The notes under the pieces: generated by a model
Seen by the model: only the letters and a program-made list of their open reading frames with translations
Database searches by the model: none
What the model was told of the DNA's origin: nothing
Part shown: in pieces, positions 1-8,604 of the stretch
Layout: each line of letters begins with the position of its first letter
Numbering within the stretch: the first letter of the stretch is position 1
Made by a program: the position numbers and the translations under genes
From: Deltaproteobacteria bacterium
Lineage (GTDB): Bacteria > Bdellovibrionota_C > UBA2361 > JAFLCA01
Assembly: GCA_017302875.1 (NCBI GenBank)
Contig: JAFLCA010000014.1
Location: 1-33,131, forward strand
Length of the DNA: 33,131 nt
Reading direction: 5' to 3'

Positions 1-114
1 GCAGCTTCTACTGTTTGCCTGCATTCTTGCGTGCACCTTGAAACAAGAAAGCATGGCGGCTCGGTGATCGAGATGCCAGCAAAAAACCAACGAAACAAGA
101 GAAAGGAACGCACC

Positions 115-714
115 ATGGCTGAAATTACTTCACTACAGAACGTACTCGAGGAAGAGCTCAGAGATATTTTTAACGCTGAAAACCAACTCCTGAAGGCGCT
201 TCCAAAAATGGCAAAACATGCCAGCAACGAAAACCTTCGCGGCGCATTTCAGGCGCACCTGGCGGAGACCGAAGGGCAAGTTGAGCGACTTCATCGAATT
301 GGTGAACTTCTTAATTTCAAACTCGGCGGGAAGGTCTGCAAAGCCATGCAGGGCCTCATCGAAGAGGGCAAAGAAGTTCTCGAGGAAGAAAGCAGCGAGC
401 CGGCTCTCCTCGACGCCATGCTCATCGGAGCAGCGCAGCGAGTCGAGCATTATGAAATGGCAGCGTACGGTACCGCTATTGCAATGGCACGTCAGCTCGG
501 CTTCGACGAAGTGGTCGAACTTCTAGAGGAGACCCTCGGGGAGGAAGAAGTAGCCGACGAAAAGTTAAGCACGATATCTGAATCAGAAGTGCTAACGCAG
601 GCCGGCTTGGGCTCGGAAGAGGAGACAGAAGAGGAAGACGAGGACAACGTAAAGAAGTCTACCTCGGCAAAGCGTAACGGCAAGAATCGTGGCGAGACCC
701 GCGAGCGTTTGTAA
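115..714 (+). CDS. YciF-like ferritin-fold protein (DUF892)
   Basis: The 199-residue product matches the DUF892/YciF family, four-helix ferritin-like proteins linked to stress and general starvation responses. Family-like acidic and His positions are visible: E22 in helix 1, H48/E51 in HLAET, E111-H112 with E114 in VEHYEMAAYGT, and a Glu-rich fourth helix around 135-150. Family members are usually about 165 residues; this one adds a tail that is first very acidic (about 173-184) and then basic. I chose the ATG at 115 because AAAGGA lies 7 nt upstream; the frame is open to a GTG at 31 but that extension looks unlike the family. It heads a cassette of YqjD/YqjE-type membrane proteins, suggesting a shared envelope or osmotic stress role (inference). 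Whether it binds metal is not shown. Confidence 0.9.
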   Translation: MAEITSLQNVLEEELRDIFNAENQLLKALPKMAKHASNENLRGAFQAHLAETEGQVERLHRIGELLNFKLGGKVCKAMQGLIEEGKEVLEEESSEPALLDAMLIGAAQRVEHYEMAAYGTAIAMARQLGFDEVVELLEETLGEEEVADEKLSTISESEVLTQAGLGSEEETEEEDEDNVKKSTSAKRNGKNRGETRERL

Positions 715-744
715 AAGAATTACTTTTAGAAAGGAGAAAAATGT

Positions 745-1143
745 ATGGCAACTTCCCAGAACGCAACAATTGAAAATGTGAAAGATAAGGTTTCCGCCGC
801 AGGCTCGAAAATTCGAGAGACCGGTGAGAAAGCTATGAACGAAGTATCGCAGCGCGCAGAAGAAGTACGCGAAAAGAGCGATAAGGGCATTTCCACCTTG
901 GGGGTCAAGATGAGCGATTTTGCCGATACCATTCGTGAGCAGGCCCCTGAATCAGGAAGCCTTGGTTCAGCTGCGAACGCCGTTGCTGATACGCTTGAGT
1001 CCAGTGGTGAATACTTGAGTGAGCACGGTGTCGGTGACATCGCGGCTGATCTCGGAAAGGTGGTGCGTCGTTATCCGATGCAGTCCCTCTTTGTGGGGCT
1101 GGGCGTCGGAGTTCTTCTCGGCAGCGCTTTTTCACGTAAGTAG
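745..1143 (+). CDS. DUF883/YqjD-like membrane-anchored protein
   Basis: This 132-residue protein has the layout of the DUF883 (ElaB/YqjD) family: a long hydrophilic amphipathic helical part (about 1-105) and one C-terminal glycine-zipper membrane anchor preceded by RRYPMQSLF and ending GLGVGVLLGSAFSRK. In Escherichia coli, family members sit in the inner membrane and bind ribosomes in stationary phase; that role is known for the family, not shown here. Start is the ATG at 745, with AAGGAG 8 nt upstream. The ATG at 741 is out of frame. It lies 30 nt after the YciF-like gene and 9 nt before the YqjE-like gene, so it is almost certainly in one operon with them. Confidence 0.88.
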   Translation: MATSQNATIENVKDKVSAAGSKIRETGEKAMNEVSQRAEEVREKSDKGISTLGVKMSDFADTIREQAPESGSLGSAANAVADTLESSGEYLSEHGVGDIAADLGKVVRRYPMQSLFVGLGVGVLLGSAFSRK

Positions 1144-1152
1144 AAGGGATCT

Positions 1153-1560
1153 ATGCTTCAAGAGATCAAAGCGGAAGTACAGTCGAGCATCGCTCCTTTG
1201 CTGCAAGGAATTGTAGCCGATGGGCAGAACTTGCTGCGCCAAGAGATTGCTCTCGCCAAAAGCGAGCTCAACCAGGAGGTCGGCAAAGTGAAAACAGCCG
1301 CAGTGTCTCTGGGTGTCGCCGTAGCGCTTGGTGCGGCGGCGACACTCTTATTTTGTCTGACGCTGGTGCATGCACTCGTGAAGATCTTTCCGCAACTTGA
1401 ATTATGGGGAAGCTATGCGGTGGTTACGGTCGCGATTGGAATTGCGGCCGGTTGCTTTCTTGCCGCAGGGCGTCGTCAAGCCGGAGAGGTCAACGCAATA
1501 CCTCAGGAAACCCTGCAATCTTTAAAGGATAACGCGCAATGGTTGAAACAGAAGATCTAA
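1153..1560 (+). CDS. YqjE-like membrane protein (phage holin superfamily III fold)
   Basis: The 135-residue product has an N-terminal amphipathic helix (about 1-45, EIALAKSEL region), then two membrane segments around residues 50-75 and 85-106, and a short cytoplasmic tail. This is the architecture of the YqjE/holin-superfamily-III group (PF07332), which in proteobacteria is regularly encoded beside YqjD-like proteins. It is not a lysis holin in this setting: there is no endolysin or phage gene near it. The stop overlaps the next gene by 22 nt, implying translational coupling. Role: inner-membrane stress protein of unknown mechanism. Confidence 0.87.
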   Translation: MLQEIKAEVQSSIAPLLQGIVADGQNLLRQEIALAKSELNQEVGKVKTAAVSLGVAVALGAAATLLFCLTLVHALVKIFPQLELWGSYAVVTVAIGIAAGCFLAAGRRQAGEVNAIPQETLQSLKDNAQWLKQKI

Positions 1561-2129
1561 GCTCGGCAGATCCGAGTGAAATTCGTCAATCGATTCAGGA
1601 GACGCGTGCGTCTCTGTCTTCGAAACTTGAAGCGCTCGAACATGAAGTAAAGGAGACTGCGCAGGAGGCGAAGTCGAGCGTCGAGCAGCAAGTGCAGGAG
1701 GTAAAGCAAGCCTTTAACCTGAAGCATCAGGTGCGCCGCCGTCCATGGCAATTCATGAGCGGTGCGCTTGTTCTCGGATTCGTGGTGGGGCGTGCTCTTA
1801 CTCCGCAGCGCGAGGATGTGCCGGAACAGCGCTGGCAGCCCTTGTGGAAGCGCGGAGCAGATCCTGCTGCGGCAAATTTGCATGCCAATGGAGGCGGAAT
1901 GCTCAGGCATTCCACTGCCTCTTCTCGGGGCTCTCAGCTTCATGACACGGTGCAGGTGATTAGGGGCGCGGCACTGGGAGTTTTATTAAACGTCTTACGT
2001 GAGGCAGCGAAGGAGGCGGTTCCTTCATCCTTCGTGCCCAAGGTGCATGAGATGTTTGACGGAGTCGGTAAGTCTCTGGGGGCAAAAACCTCGACGGACG
2101 AGCCCCTCCGTGGACAGGATCTACACTAG
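1539..2129 (+). CDS. DUF3618-domain membrane protein
   Basis: Residues about 8-45 carry the DUF3618 signature region (DPSEIRQSIQETRASLSSKLEAL), followed by charged helix, the RRRPWQFMSGALVLGFVVG membrane segment (about 66-85) and a second weakly hydrophobic amphipathic stretch near 145-165. DUF3618 proteins typically accompany YqjE-like holin-fold proteins, as here. The gene starts inside the 3' end of the YqjE-like gene (22-nt overlap) and closes the four-gene cassette that begins at 115. At 196 residues it is longer than the DUF3618 domain itself; the C-terminal third is not recognisable. It faces the aminotransferase gene convergently with a 14-nt gap. Confidence 0.85.
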   Translation: MVETEDLSSADPSEIRQSIQETRASLSSKLEALEHEVKETAQEAKSSVEQQVQEVKQAFNLKHQVRRRPWQFMSGALVLGFVVGRALTPQREDVPEQRWQPLWKRGADPAAANLHANGGGMLRHSTASSRGSQLHDTVQVIRGAALGVLLNVLREAAKEAVPSSFVPKVHEMFDGVGKSLGAKTSTDEPLRGQDLH

Positions 2130-2143
2130 GATCCGCGCTGACC

Positions 2144-3328
2144 TCAGCATAACGCCGACTTCAGAATTTTAACGTCTTCTTCAAATGAGTCCGCCTTGAG
2201 TGGACCGAATGAGAAGCGGAAAAATTCCTGAAGCGGCGAACTGCTGCCGCGCCGATGCATGTCGCAGAGCCTTCCCGGGAGAATAGCCGCTTCGCGTTTG
2301 AAAAGCCTTTCGTTGTACTCGTCAGCCTTCAAGCTGCCCGGCAATTTGCACCAATGATAAAATCCGCCTTCACCGCTGAAGAGCTGTAGGCCCATCTCTT
2401 GTAGAGCCGCCCCGTATCGATTGCGTTGCTTGGTGTAGAAGGAGGCCACCGCTTCACGGGCTTGCGTCACCCGCGCAGTTTGCAGAAGCTCCTCTCCATA
2501 TATTTGGGATACCCGCGAGACACCACCCATTACAAACGTGGAGTAGTTGCCCAAAATCTCGACATTTTCACGCGAGGCAACAATCCAGCCCAGTCGAATG
2601 CCGGGGGCTTGCAGCCCCTTTGTGGCCGCTCCGGCTACAAAAATATTCGTCTCATCGATATTTTCGATGTACTGCAAGGCACTCACTGGCTCAGGGTCGA
2701 CAAAAAATTCATAAGCCTCATCGAGCAGGGCGCCGACTCCAGGTTGCGAGCAAGCCTGTACATATTCCTTTAACTTTTCGCCGCGCAAGACTTGCCCGGT
2801 GGGATTGCAGGGATTGCTGCGGATTCTGAAATGCGGAGTCTTCGGCGCACAAGCGGCATAGTCTTGAGCACTTGGCAGGAAGTTGTTTTTCTCATTGCTC
2901 GGGACAATCACCGGATCTCGATTTAAGATACGGAGCAAGTCGTAGTAGGGCGTATACTCTGTCTCTTCGATTACCACGCGAACATCTTTGGCTAGCAGAA
3001 ACACCGCCGCAAAAAGCGCAGCTCTTCCGCCTGCGAAGATCATCACGTTCTCTGGAGCGAGGTTCGATTTGTAGAAATGGTTGTAGTAGTTGGCGATCGA
3101 TTCGCGCAGCGAAAGATGCCCCCAGGCCTTGGGGTAGGTCAGATCGCTGGACTTAACAGAGATAGTTTCGGGGAGCTTCGGTCCGCCGGGTAATTGAGTT
3201 GTGAGCGGAAATCCCTGGCTCCAGGGGTGAGTTCCCGGTTCCCCCATGTATTTACCGGAAGCCTCCATAAAGGCGTACAACATCTGATAAATGCCCATCG
3301 CTTCAGTTGGAGCCAACATCGATTTCAT
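2144..3328 (-). CDS. PLP-dependent class I/II aminotransferase
   Basis: A 394-residue fold-type I aminotransferase of the AAT_I superfamily. The active-site set is complete: SNPCNPTG (residues 171-178, Asn pairing with the PLP ring side), D203 and Y206 in LLDEAYEFF, the Schiff-base lysine K237 in GAATKGLQAPGIRLGW with R245, and the substrate-carboxylate arginine R371 in FRFSFG. YPKAWGHLSLRESIA (65-79) is the usual N-terminal substrate-loop region. It should transaminate an amino acid against a 2-oxo acid in the cytosol; the substrate cannot be read from sequence, and no pathway gene lies beside it. The ATG at 3328 has AAAGGA upstream. It is a single gene, convergent with the stress cassette. 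Confidence 0.9.
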   Translation of the reverse strand: MKSMLAPTEAMGIYQMLYAFMEASGKYMGEPGTHPWSQGFPLTTQLPGGPKLPETISVKSSDLTYPKAWGHLSLRESIANYYNHFYKSNLAPENVMIFAGGRAALFAAVFLLAKDVRVVIEETEYTPYYDLLRILNRDPVIVPSNEKNNFLPSAQDYAACAPKTPHFRIRSNPCNPTGQVLRGEKLKEYVQACSQPGVGALLDEAYEFFVDPEPVSALQYIENIDETNIFVAGAATKGLQAPGIRLGWIVASRENVEILGNYSTFVMGGVSRVSQIYGEELLQTARVTQAREAVASFYTKQRNRYGAALQEMGLQLFSGEGGFYHWCKLPGSLKADEYNERLFKREAAILPGRLCDMHRRGSSSPLQEFFRFSFGPLKADSFEEDVKILKSALC

Positions 3329-3558
3329 GAGGAATCCTTTCTTAAAAACACCTACAAATCTGCCCGAGCGTTATAGCACAGTTTTTTCCTCGGGCGGGGC
3401 TAATCTGGCGTCCCAAGCGATGTCATAACTATCTGTAATTACTGACAATTGCTGACCGACGGAGAGCTTTAGCAAGGCGGCCCTCTTAGGCAACGTTCCG
3501 ACGGATTCCGAGCATAACGTATTAGTCTGAATGTAAAACTTTTTGCCCTTAGAGGTTT

Positions 3559-5205
3559 ATGGGACTAAGCACGACCGTCGCTGCTGGCATTGCTGGAGCT
3601 GTTACCACATTCACGCCTGCCCCCGCTGCGGATACCACACAGAACATGCTCGATCGCGGTGCGATGACGACGACCTTCGATGTAAATGAAGCGCGGCAGT
3701 CCCTGCAGACCTCCTCAGCTTTTCAAGAGACCTCCGCTACTGGCGCAACCCAAGCGAGAACAGTTGGAGCCGAGCCTCCTGCCCAAGAGACTTCGGGTGG
3801 TGGATTGATGAAACGCAGGGCCGATCGAGAAGCTGGAAAGCCTCCGGCTGCTCCGGCAACGGAGCCTACTTCAGAAGCGAAGCCAGCAAGCGCTCCAGCC
3901 GCCGAGCCCACTGCTGCTAAACCCAGCCCAGAGCAGCCGCAAGTTGCTACTCCTGCCCCGGCTACCCCAGCACCCGCCGCAGAAGTAAAGCCGACGAGCG
4001 AAGTGGCAAGTTCAACTATGACCTTGGCGTCTTGGCGTCCGCTTTCAGAGGATCAAATTGCGAAGTTAAAGCCGGAAGAAGTTCAAAAATTGCTAGCGAA
4101 TGAACCTGCGCTGCGTCGCGAAGCTGCTGTTACTAACGATATCAATCAGCAGATGGCCGAGTTTTATTCTAATGTGCGCGACCGTGTGCAGGGCAACAAG
4201 GAAGCGGGAGTTTCTGAGCAACTCAAATCTCTTAGTGAACTGCGGCGTGAACTAGGTGATCAGGCCAAAGAAAACGGCGAGATGAAGAAGAATCTCGAGG
4301 ATCAGCGTAAAGATCGTCAATCCGAACTGAAGAACGGTATTCCGGTTACCATCGTTGATGCCGTTCGTGAGGAGAATAACCGCCGTCAAGATCTTTTGAA
4401 GTACGTCGCTGACCGCAAGAATGATTTTGAGATTGCGCGCGATTACACCTATGTGAATTTGAAGGAGCAACGCGACTACTACGCGCGGGCCAAGCAGAAT
4501 GTAATTCTGCCGGAGATTCGCTTGCCTGACTTTGGAATCTTCCGTGAGAAGCAAGCCGAGAAGTCGCCCAAAGAGGTAGAAGCCGAACGTCAGAAAGTTC
4601 GTGCTGAGTTCGATAAAGACCCCGTGTTTGAACCCTACAAGCAAGTTAAAGATCCGCTGAAGGCCGACCATCTTGTCGAAGGAACGAAACCTCTGGATGA
4701 GAAGGAGATAGCGCAACAAGTTCTCAATGGCGTTATCCCCGTGGCGAATCAGCGCTTCGCGCTTTCCGACCTTTCGGCCCATCTCGATCAGCAACGTGCG
4801 GTCACCATGGATACGGAGCGTACGATAGCAGATGCTAAGCAAGGGATGGATTTGCAGTCGCAGGATCCTAGAGTTCGAGAGGAAGTAGCGACCCTCGCGC
4901 AGCGCAAATTGGAGATTGCAACCGCTCGTGCGCAGCTTCGATATGAATTGGAGAATCCACCGCAGTTGATGAACGATATGGCGCATGAGCGCTTGCGCGC
5001 AGCGATGGGCGTAGCTGAAGGCTTCCGCCAAGTCGCCGAGGGCGAAGCAAATGATATCGTGAACAACAATAACCTTTTACGCGAAAAGGTCGAAGCGAAC
5101 GTTAATAAAGATATTGACGCCAAACGTGCCGATTACGAGAAATTTGATAAAGCCGTGCACAATCCAGTCGGTGCCGTGATTGATGGAATTTTCGGTCCGC
5201 GCTAG
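3559..5205 (+). CDS. hypothetical Pro/Ala-rich coiled-coil protein
   Basis: I do not recognise this 548-residue protein. Residues 1-35 are small-residue rich (GLSTTVAAGIAGAVTTF) but lack the basic n-region of a signal peptide. Residues about 75-155 are a low-complexity Pro/Ala/Glu/Thr linker with PAPATPAP-type runs. Residues about 160-530 are strongly charged and helical with many heptad-like stretches (for example LSELRRELGDQAKENGEMKKNLEDQ split over two helices), so a long coiled-coil or rod is likely. It ends VIDGIFGPR. Start ATG at 3559 has AGAGG 3 nt away. Codon use matches neighbours. A structural, surface or secreted rod protein is possible, but nothing identifies its job. Confidence 0.75.
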   Translation: MGLSTTVAAGIAGAVTTFTPAPAADTTQNMLDRGAMTTTFDVNEARQSLQTSSAFQETSATGATQARTVGAEPPAQETSGGGLMKRRADREAGKPPAAPATEPTSEAKPASAPAAEPTAAKPSPEQPQVATPAPATPAPAAEVKPTSEVASSTMTLASWRPLSEDQIAKLKPEEVQKLLANEPALRREAAVTNDINQQMAEFYSNVRDRVQGNKEAGVSEQLKSLSELRRELGDQAKENGEMKKNLEDQRKDRQSELKNGIPVTIVDAVREENNRRQDLLKYVADRKNDFEIARDYTYVNLKEQRDYYARAKQNVILPEIRLPDFGIFREKQAEKSPKEVEAERQKVRAEFDKDPVFEPYKQVKDPLKADHLVEGTKPLDEKEIAQQVLNGVIPVANQRFALSDLSAHLDQQRAVTMDTERTIADAKQGMDLQSQDPRVREEVATLAQRKLEIATARAQLRYELENPPQLMNDMAHERLRAAMGVAEGFRQVAEGEANDIVNNNNLLREKVEANVNKDIDAKRADYEKFDKAVHNPVGAVIDGIFGPR

Positions 5206-5352
5206 GTGGGATTGTAAAGCGATTCAGCGGAACCAGTATTAGCAGTGGGTCCTGTTCGGGGGATCCGTCTGTCACCGGACTTAGCGAACGGTTGACGGTT
5301 AACCGCGGTCGGCATCAGACTGAGTAGTAAGTGCGAATATCGTTGGCGGCAC

Positions 5353-6510
5353 TCAGCCCAATTCATTCCGAAACGGCGGCACGCGCAGTGCGACACTCAT
5401 TGGATCCAGAAATTCCAGTTGTTCTAGAGATAGTGCCGCAAGACTGTTAAAAAGCTCCGGATTCGCGCGCGCTAGTTTCTGGATCTCGCGGCTCAGTGCG
5501 TGTCGAGTTTCAACGATTTCCTCTTCCTCCCGGTCTTCTTCCTTCTCCCGCACGCGAAGCGCGTCATCCTCCTTCAGTAGTTCCTCGGCTAGAAGCTTGA
5601 ACGGGTCGTAATGGAGCAGCGGAGATTCTCCATCCTCGGGATGCTCGATGTGCGCAGCAAGCATGTCCGAGAGAGAGTCATCGAGTTCGATAACGATGGT
5701 GTTTTGTGCGCGAGCAAGTTTAGCTAGTTTTAGCCGGGTACGGGCCGTTTCTTCGATGGCGTGAGCGACTTCTTTTGCCAGTAAGCGCGCCACTTCTCCG
5801 CGCAAAGTGTCATCGTTACGACGTGCCGTGTCAGCTAACTCTTCAAGAAGTGACGACATCCCGGGAGAAAGTTCGCCTGACTTCGCGAGAACGCTCGACA
5901 ATTCAATCGCGACATCGGAATCTTCCAGGCTGCGTTCAAGAAGGCCTGATTCGAGCAGTGAATCGATGTCTTGGCGCCGGCTTTGAGCGCTCTGCTCCTT
6001 GTGGATTCCGCACTTGTGACACAGCCCTTTGAGCTGGGTATCAGAGGCACGCTCCAGCAACGTGCCAAGGTTGCGATGCGCGCGCCTACGATGTTCGGGA
6101 GTGAGTTCTTCAAAGCGTTCCACATTGACTTGCGGGGCCTCGCATAGCGAAGTGAACAGAATATCGCGCAGAGGTTTGGTGGTGCGTTGCTTTTCTTGAA
6201 TGATAAGCCGCAATGTCATGCCGCTTTCAGGGTCCTTGGCGGTTCGTTCCAATAACTGCTGCGCCAAGCCGTCAAGATCGCGGCAAGAAAGCGCAGCGAC
6301 ATGACGCCGTGAACAGTCGAGCAATTCAGATTGCAGTTGTTCGGCGTGTCGTGAAGATGGTCGATGATTCGAGGGAAGATAGGCTTCGAAGGTTTGACGC
6401 GTCAGCGCGAGCTCGTCGCTAATTCCCTCAAGCAGTGAGTCAACCTGAGACTCGCTCTGAGTGGCTTGTGCATTCGCTACAGCCGCTGCCATCCCTCGAC
6501 ACCCCGCCAA
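5353..6510 (-). CDS. hypothetical helical protein with a CxxC
   Basis: An unrecognised, almost entirely helical protein. The frame opens with a TTG at 6510 that has GGAGAGG at a workable distance (385 residues); an ATG at 6492 is the alternative but its Shine-Dalgarno-like GAGGG is too close. Around residues 153-185 is QLKGLCHKCGIHKEQ followed by RRQDIDSLLESG, a helix-turn-helix spacing that resembles a SAP-like module, with C-x-x-C inside it; this similarity is only by eye. Residues about 310-335 are very acidic (EKEEDREEEEIVE). No signal peptide or membrane segment. It points left, convergent with the coiled-coil gene, with 147 nt between them. Function unknown. Confidence 0.7.
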   Translation of the reverse strand: MAGCRGMAAAVANAQATQSESQVDSLLEGISDELALTRQTFEAYLPSNHRPSSRHAEQLQSELLDCSRRHVAALSCRDLDGLAQQLLERTAKDPESGMTLRLIIQEKQRTTKPLRDILFTSLCEAPQVNVERFEELTPEHRRRAHRNLGTLLERASDTQLKGLCHKCGIHKEQSAQSRRQDIDSLLESGLLERSLEDSDVAIELSSVLAKSGELSPGMSSLLEELADTARRNDDTLRGEVARLLAKEVAHAIEETARTRLKLAKLARAQNTIVIELDDSLSDMLAAHIEHPEDGESPLLHYDPFKLLAEELLKEDDALRVREKEEDREEEEIVETRHALSREIQKLARANPELFNSLAALSLEQLEFLDPMSVALRVPPFRNELG

Positions 6511-6599
6511 TAGGCAAAACCCTCTCCTTTCATGGTACGAGGGGCGGGAACTGTAAGGAAAACAATAAAATTATGCTTTAATTTCTGAAGCTTAGGGGC

Positions 6600-7340
6600 T
6601 TAGCGTTTTACTTTTATCGAGCGGCCCTCTTCCTTGGCAGGTTCCGCTGAGCCAAATCCGCTGCCAACCGCTGCAAAGACATTCGGTACTTTCACCTTTA
6701 TTCCTTCAAGCAGCTTTGCAGTCTTAGCGGCAGTAAGGGCGTGTGAAGAGTCAGCGCTGTAACGCGACTTAAAGAAAATTGCGTCGGATTCCTTTGGTGC
6801 GATTTCGTTCTGCACGGTCTCCTGACATTTGATATAGGCAGGGCGCTTTTGCTGATTAAAATCCGCCGTCACTTTAAGGAAGCCGGTCTTCACTTGATAT
6901 TTTTGGCGCGCCTCCATGTCGCTGCGCACCCAAGCTTTCCAGAAGCTCGTCATAATCGGGCACTGCGCCTGGTGCGCCAAGCGCGAGTTAATAATGTCAG
7001 CCTCGAGAATCCCGTTTAGAACCAGGGGGCATTCGCCATAGTTTAACGCGCAGTATAAATAAGCTGCATTCAAGTAGGCGATGACATTATCGCGCGGTGC
7101 CGGCACTGCGCCGGTTGTTGCGCCTTGTCCAAGTTGGGAGGTGACTTCTGCCAGTTTGTGGAAATAATCAATCGCAGCGTCTTGAGTCTCGGCATACGTG
7201 TTGCGAGCTGGACTGGAGTCTTCATAGTGGATTCCGCCAATCAGGGCACGGTCGTCTTCTTTGCCGGCCGGTTGGGCGCCAGCATAGGAGGGAGCAAGCA
7301 AAAGACTCAGAATAAAGGCGGTCCGAACGATAGGTCGCAT
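6600..7340 (-). CDS. hypothetical secreted protein
   Basis: The 246-residue product starts with a clean Sec signal peptide: MRPIVRTAF basic n-region, ILSLLLAPSYAGA hydrophobic core and an AGA|Q or AYAGAQ-type cleavage site near residue 22. The mature part is mostly helical with several Cys residues around 110-170 (YCALNYGECP, AQCP, KCQE) that could form disulfides in the periplasm. No family is recognised. It lies upstream of, and in the same direction as, the gene ending at 5353 but with an 89-nt gap, so co-transcription is possible, not certain. The C-terminus ends in a basic SIKVKR. Function unknown. Confidence 0.75.
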   Translation of the reverse strand: MRPIVRTAFILSLLLAPSYAGAQPAGKEDDRALIGGIHYEDSSPARNTYAETQDAAIDYFHKLAEVTSQLGQGATTGAVPAPRDNVIAYLNAAYLYCALNYGECPLVLNGILEADIINSRLAHQAQCPIMTSFWKAWVRSDMEARQKYQVKTGFLKVTADFNQQKRPAYIKCQETVQNEIAPKESDAIFFKSRYSADSSHALTAAKTAKLLEGIKVKVPNVFAAVGSGFGSAEPAKEEGRSIKVKR

Positions 7341-7543
7341 GGCGTATTCCTTGGAAGCTTTAGCAAATACAAATCTACCATAGCGATTAAGGACGCGACA
7401 GAGAGCCTGAGTAAAAGCCTTTAGGCCGCAGAGCCGGTGCGTGTGCTTATATATACACTGTGGGGGCCCGTATTTCGGCGTGGTCTGATTCTGTAGACGG
7501 TAGGCGGGTTCGGGTTTGCTGAGGCTGCCCGCGGTTCTAGAAG

Positions 7544-8347
7544 TTAGTCGTACATCGCGCGAAGCACGCGAGCATCTTCGGCTCCCACTGGAGCATCGAG
7601 CTCAAGCTTGCCCTCATGAAGAGCCAGCGCGCGATCGGCGTAAGAAAGCGCATCTACTAAGTGGTGGGAAGAAAACAGCAGAGAAAGACCGGCTGAGCGA
7701 ACCAAGCCCACGAATAAATCCATAGTGGTCTCGGCAGAGCGAACATCGAGATCTGCCACCAGCTCATCGGCGATGATTAGTTGAGGCTTCTGCATGAGAA
7801 TCTTGGCGATAGCGACGCGGCGGGCATCGACCGGTGAAAGATCCCGGCACATCTTCTCGGTTAGATGAGCAGCCCCTACGCTTTCAAGGCAATGCAAAGC
7901 CTGTTCGCGCTCTGATTTCAAAAGCGAGCTCTGAAGCCATAGCAATGCGCGATTCTTGCGAGCTATCGCACCCTCGACCACCGCGCGCAGCACGTTGTAC
8001 TTAGGGTTAAGTTCAGTACGTGGGCTTAGTAGGCCGACTTTGGCTTGGGTTCTTTTAAGCTGGGTCGCTGAAAATTTGCTGGTGTCGTGACCGAACAGTC
8101 GCACGCAGCCTGAGTCTGGTTCTATGAGTCGCACACAGCAGCGCAGCAAAGTTGATTTGCCAGAGCTGTTTGACCCGATCAGAGCAACAGACTGGCCGCG
8201 TTCAATTTCAAAGCTAATTCCATTCAGCACCTTTTCGTCAGCGCCAAAGCTTTTAGTAAGGTTCTCCACCTGCAGATCCAGTTCGGCGGGGGAGCTATGC
8301 GATATGGGGGAAGCTTGTGGGGCTACTTCAGCGAGCGCAGCGGTCAT
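7544..8347 (-). CDS. PhnC-like ABC transporter ATP-binding protein with degraded signature
   Basis: A 267-residue ABC nucleotide-binding domain most like the phosphonate-import ATPase PhnC (GHDTSKFSATQLKRTQAKVG, the SLL.K.EREQALHCLESVG region and AKILMQKPQLIIADE order). Walker A is intact (GSNSSGKST, 58-66, K64), as are Walker B with catalytic Glu (LIIADE, 190-195) and an H-loop His (228/229). The Q-loop Gln is absent (VGLLSPRTE) and the LSGGQ signature is replaced by LSPVD (170-174). No permease or binding-protein gene is near. I start at the ATG 8347, the first ATG in frame; the frame extends to a TTG at 8590, but that part is AT-rich and would leave only 14 nt to the divergent gene. Transport or a regulatory ATP-sensing role cannot be decided. 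Confidence 0.85.
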   Translation of the reverse strand: MTAALAEVAPQASPISHSSPAELDLQVENLTKSFGADEKVLNGISFEIERGQSVALIGSNSSGKSTLLRCCVRLIEPDSGCVRLFGHDTSKFSATQLKRTQAKVGLLSPRTELNPKYNVLRAVVEGAIARKNRALLWLQSSLLKSEREQALHCLESVGAAHLTEKMCRDLSPVDARRVAIAKILMQKPQLIIADELVADLDVRSAETTMDLFVGLVRSAGLSLLFSSHHLVDALSYADRALALHEGKLELDAPVGAEDARVLRAMYD

Positions 8348-8604
8348 AACGACAAACAAAAAACCAAACTTCGAAACAAAAAAGGTGTGCCAGAAGAGGG
8401 TAGTAAACTTCCAAAAACACCGAAAGGAGTGTGCCTGAGCGCTCTGGAAACGTCCAGACTGGATCTTCGTAAGGAAGGATGATTTTATCCGATTCCACTC
8501 CCCGTAATGCGCGTCGCGCAGCACTTGCTGATTGCAAAAATATAGTGGCTCGACAATAATTCCTCGAACTTTGTTTTGACTGTGATTCAAGACCTACGAA
8601 CTTT

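Noticed and set aside
1153..1560. Phage holin / prophage remnant
   Set aside because: The holin-fold hit is the YqjE type found in stress cassettes; no lysin, capsid or integrase gene nearby.
4252..5031. 259-residue - strand open frame
   Set aside because: It is fully antisense to the coiled-coil gene, lacks a ribosome site and has no family-like pattern.
5296..5305. CGGTTAACCG palindrome in the 5206-5352 gap
   Set aside because: 10-bp palindrome without partner or T-run; not distinguishable from chance.
8348..8590. N-terminal extension of the ABC ATPase to a TTG at 8590
   Set aside because: AT-rich, unlike PhnC N-termini, begins with TTG and leaves 14 nt to the divergent gene.
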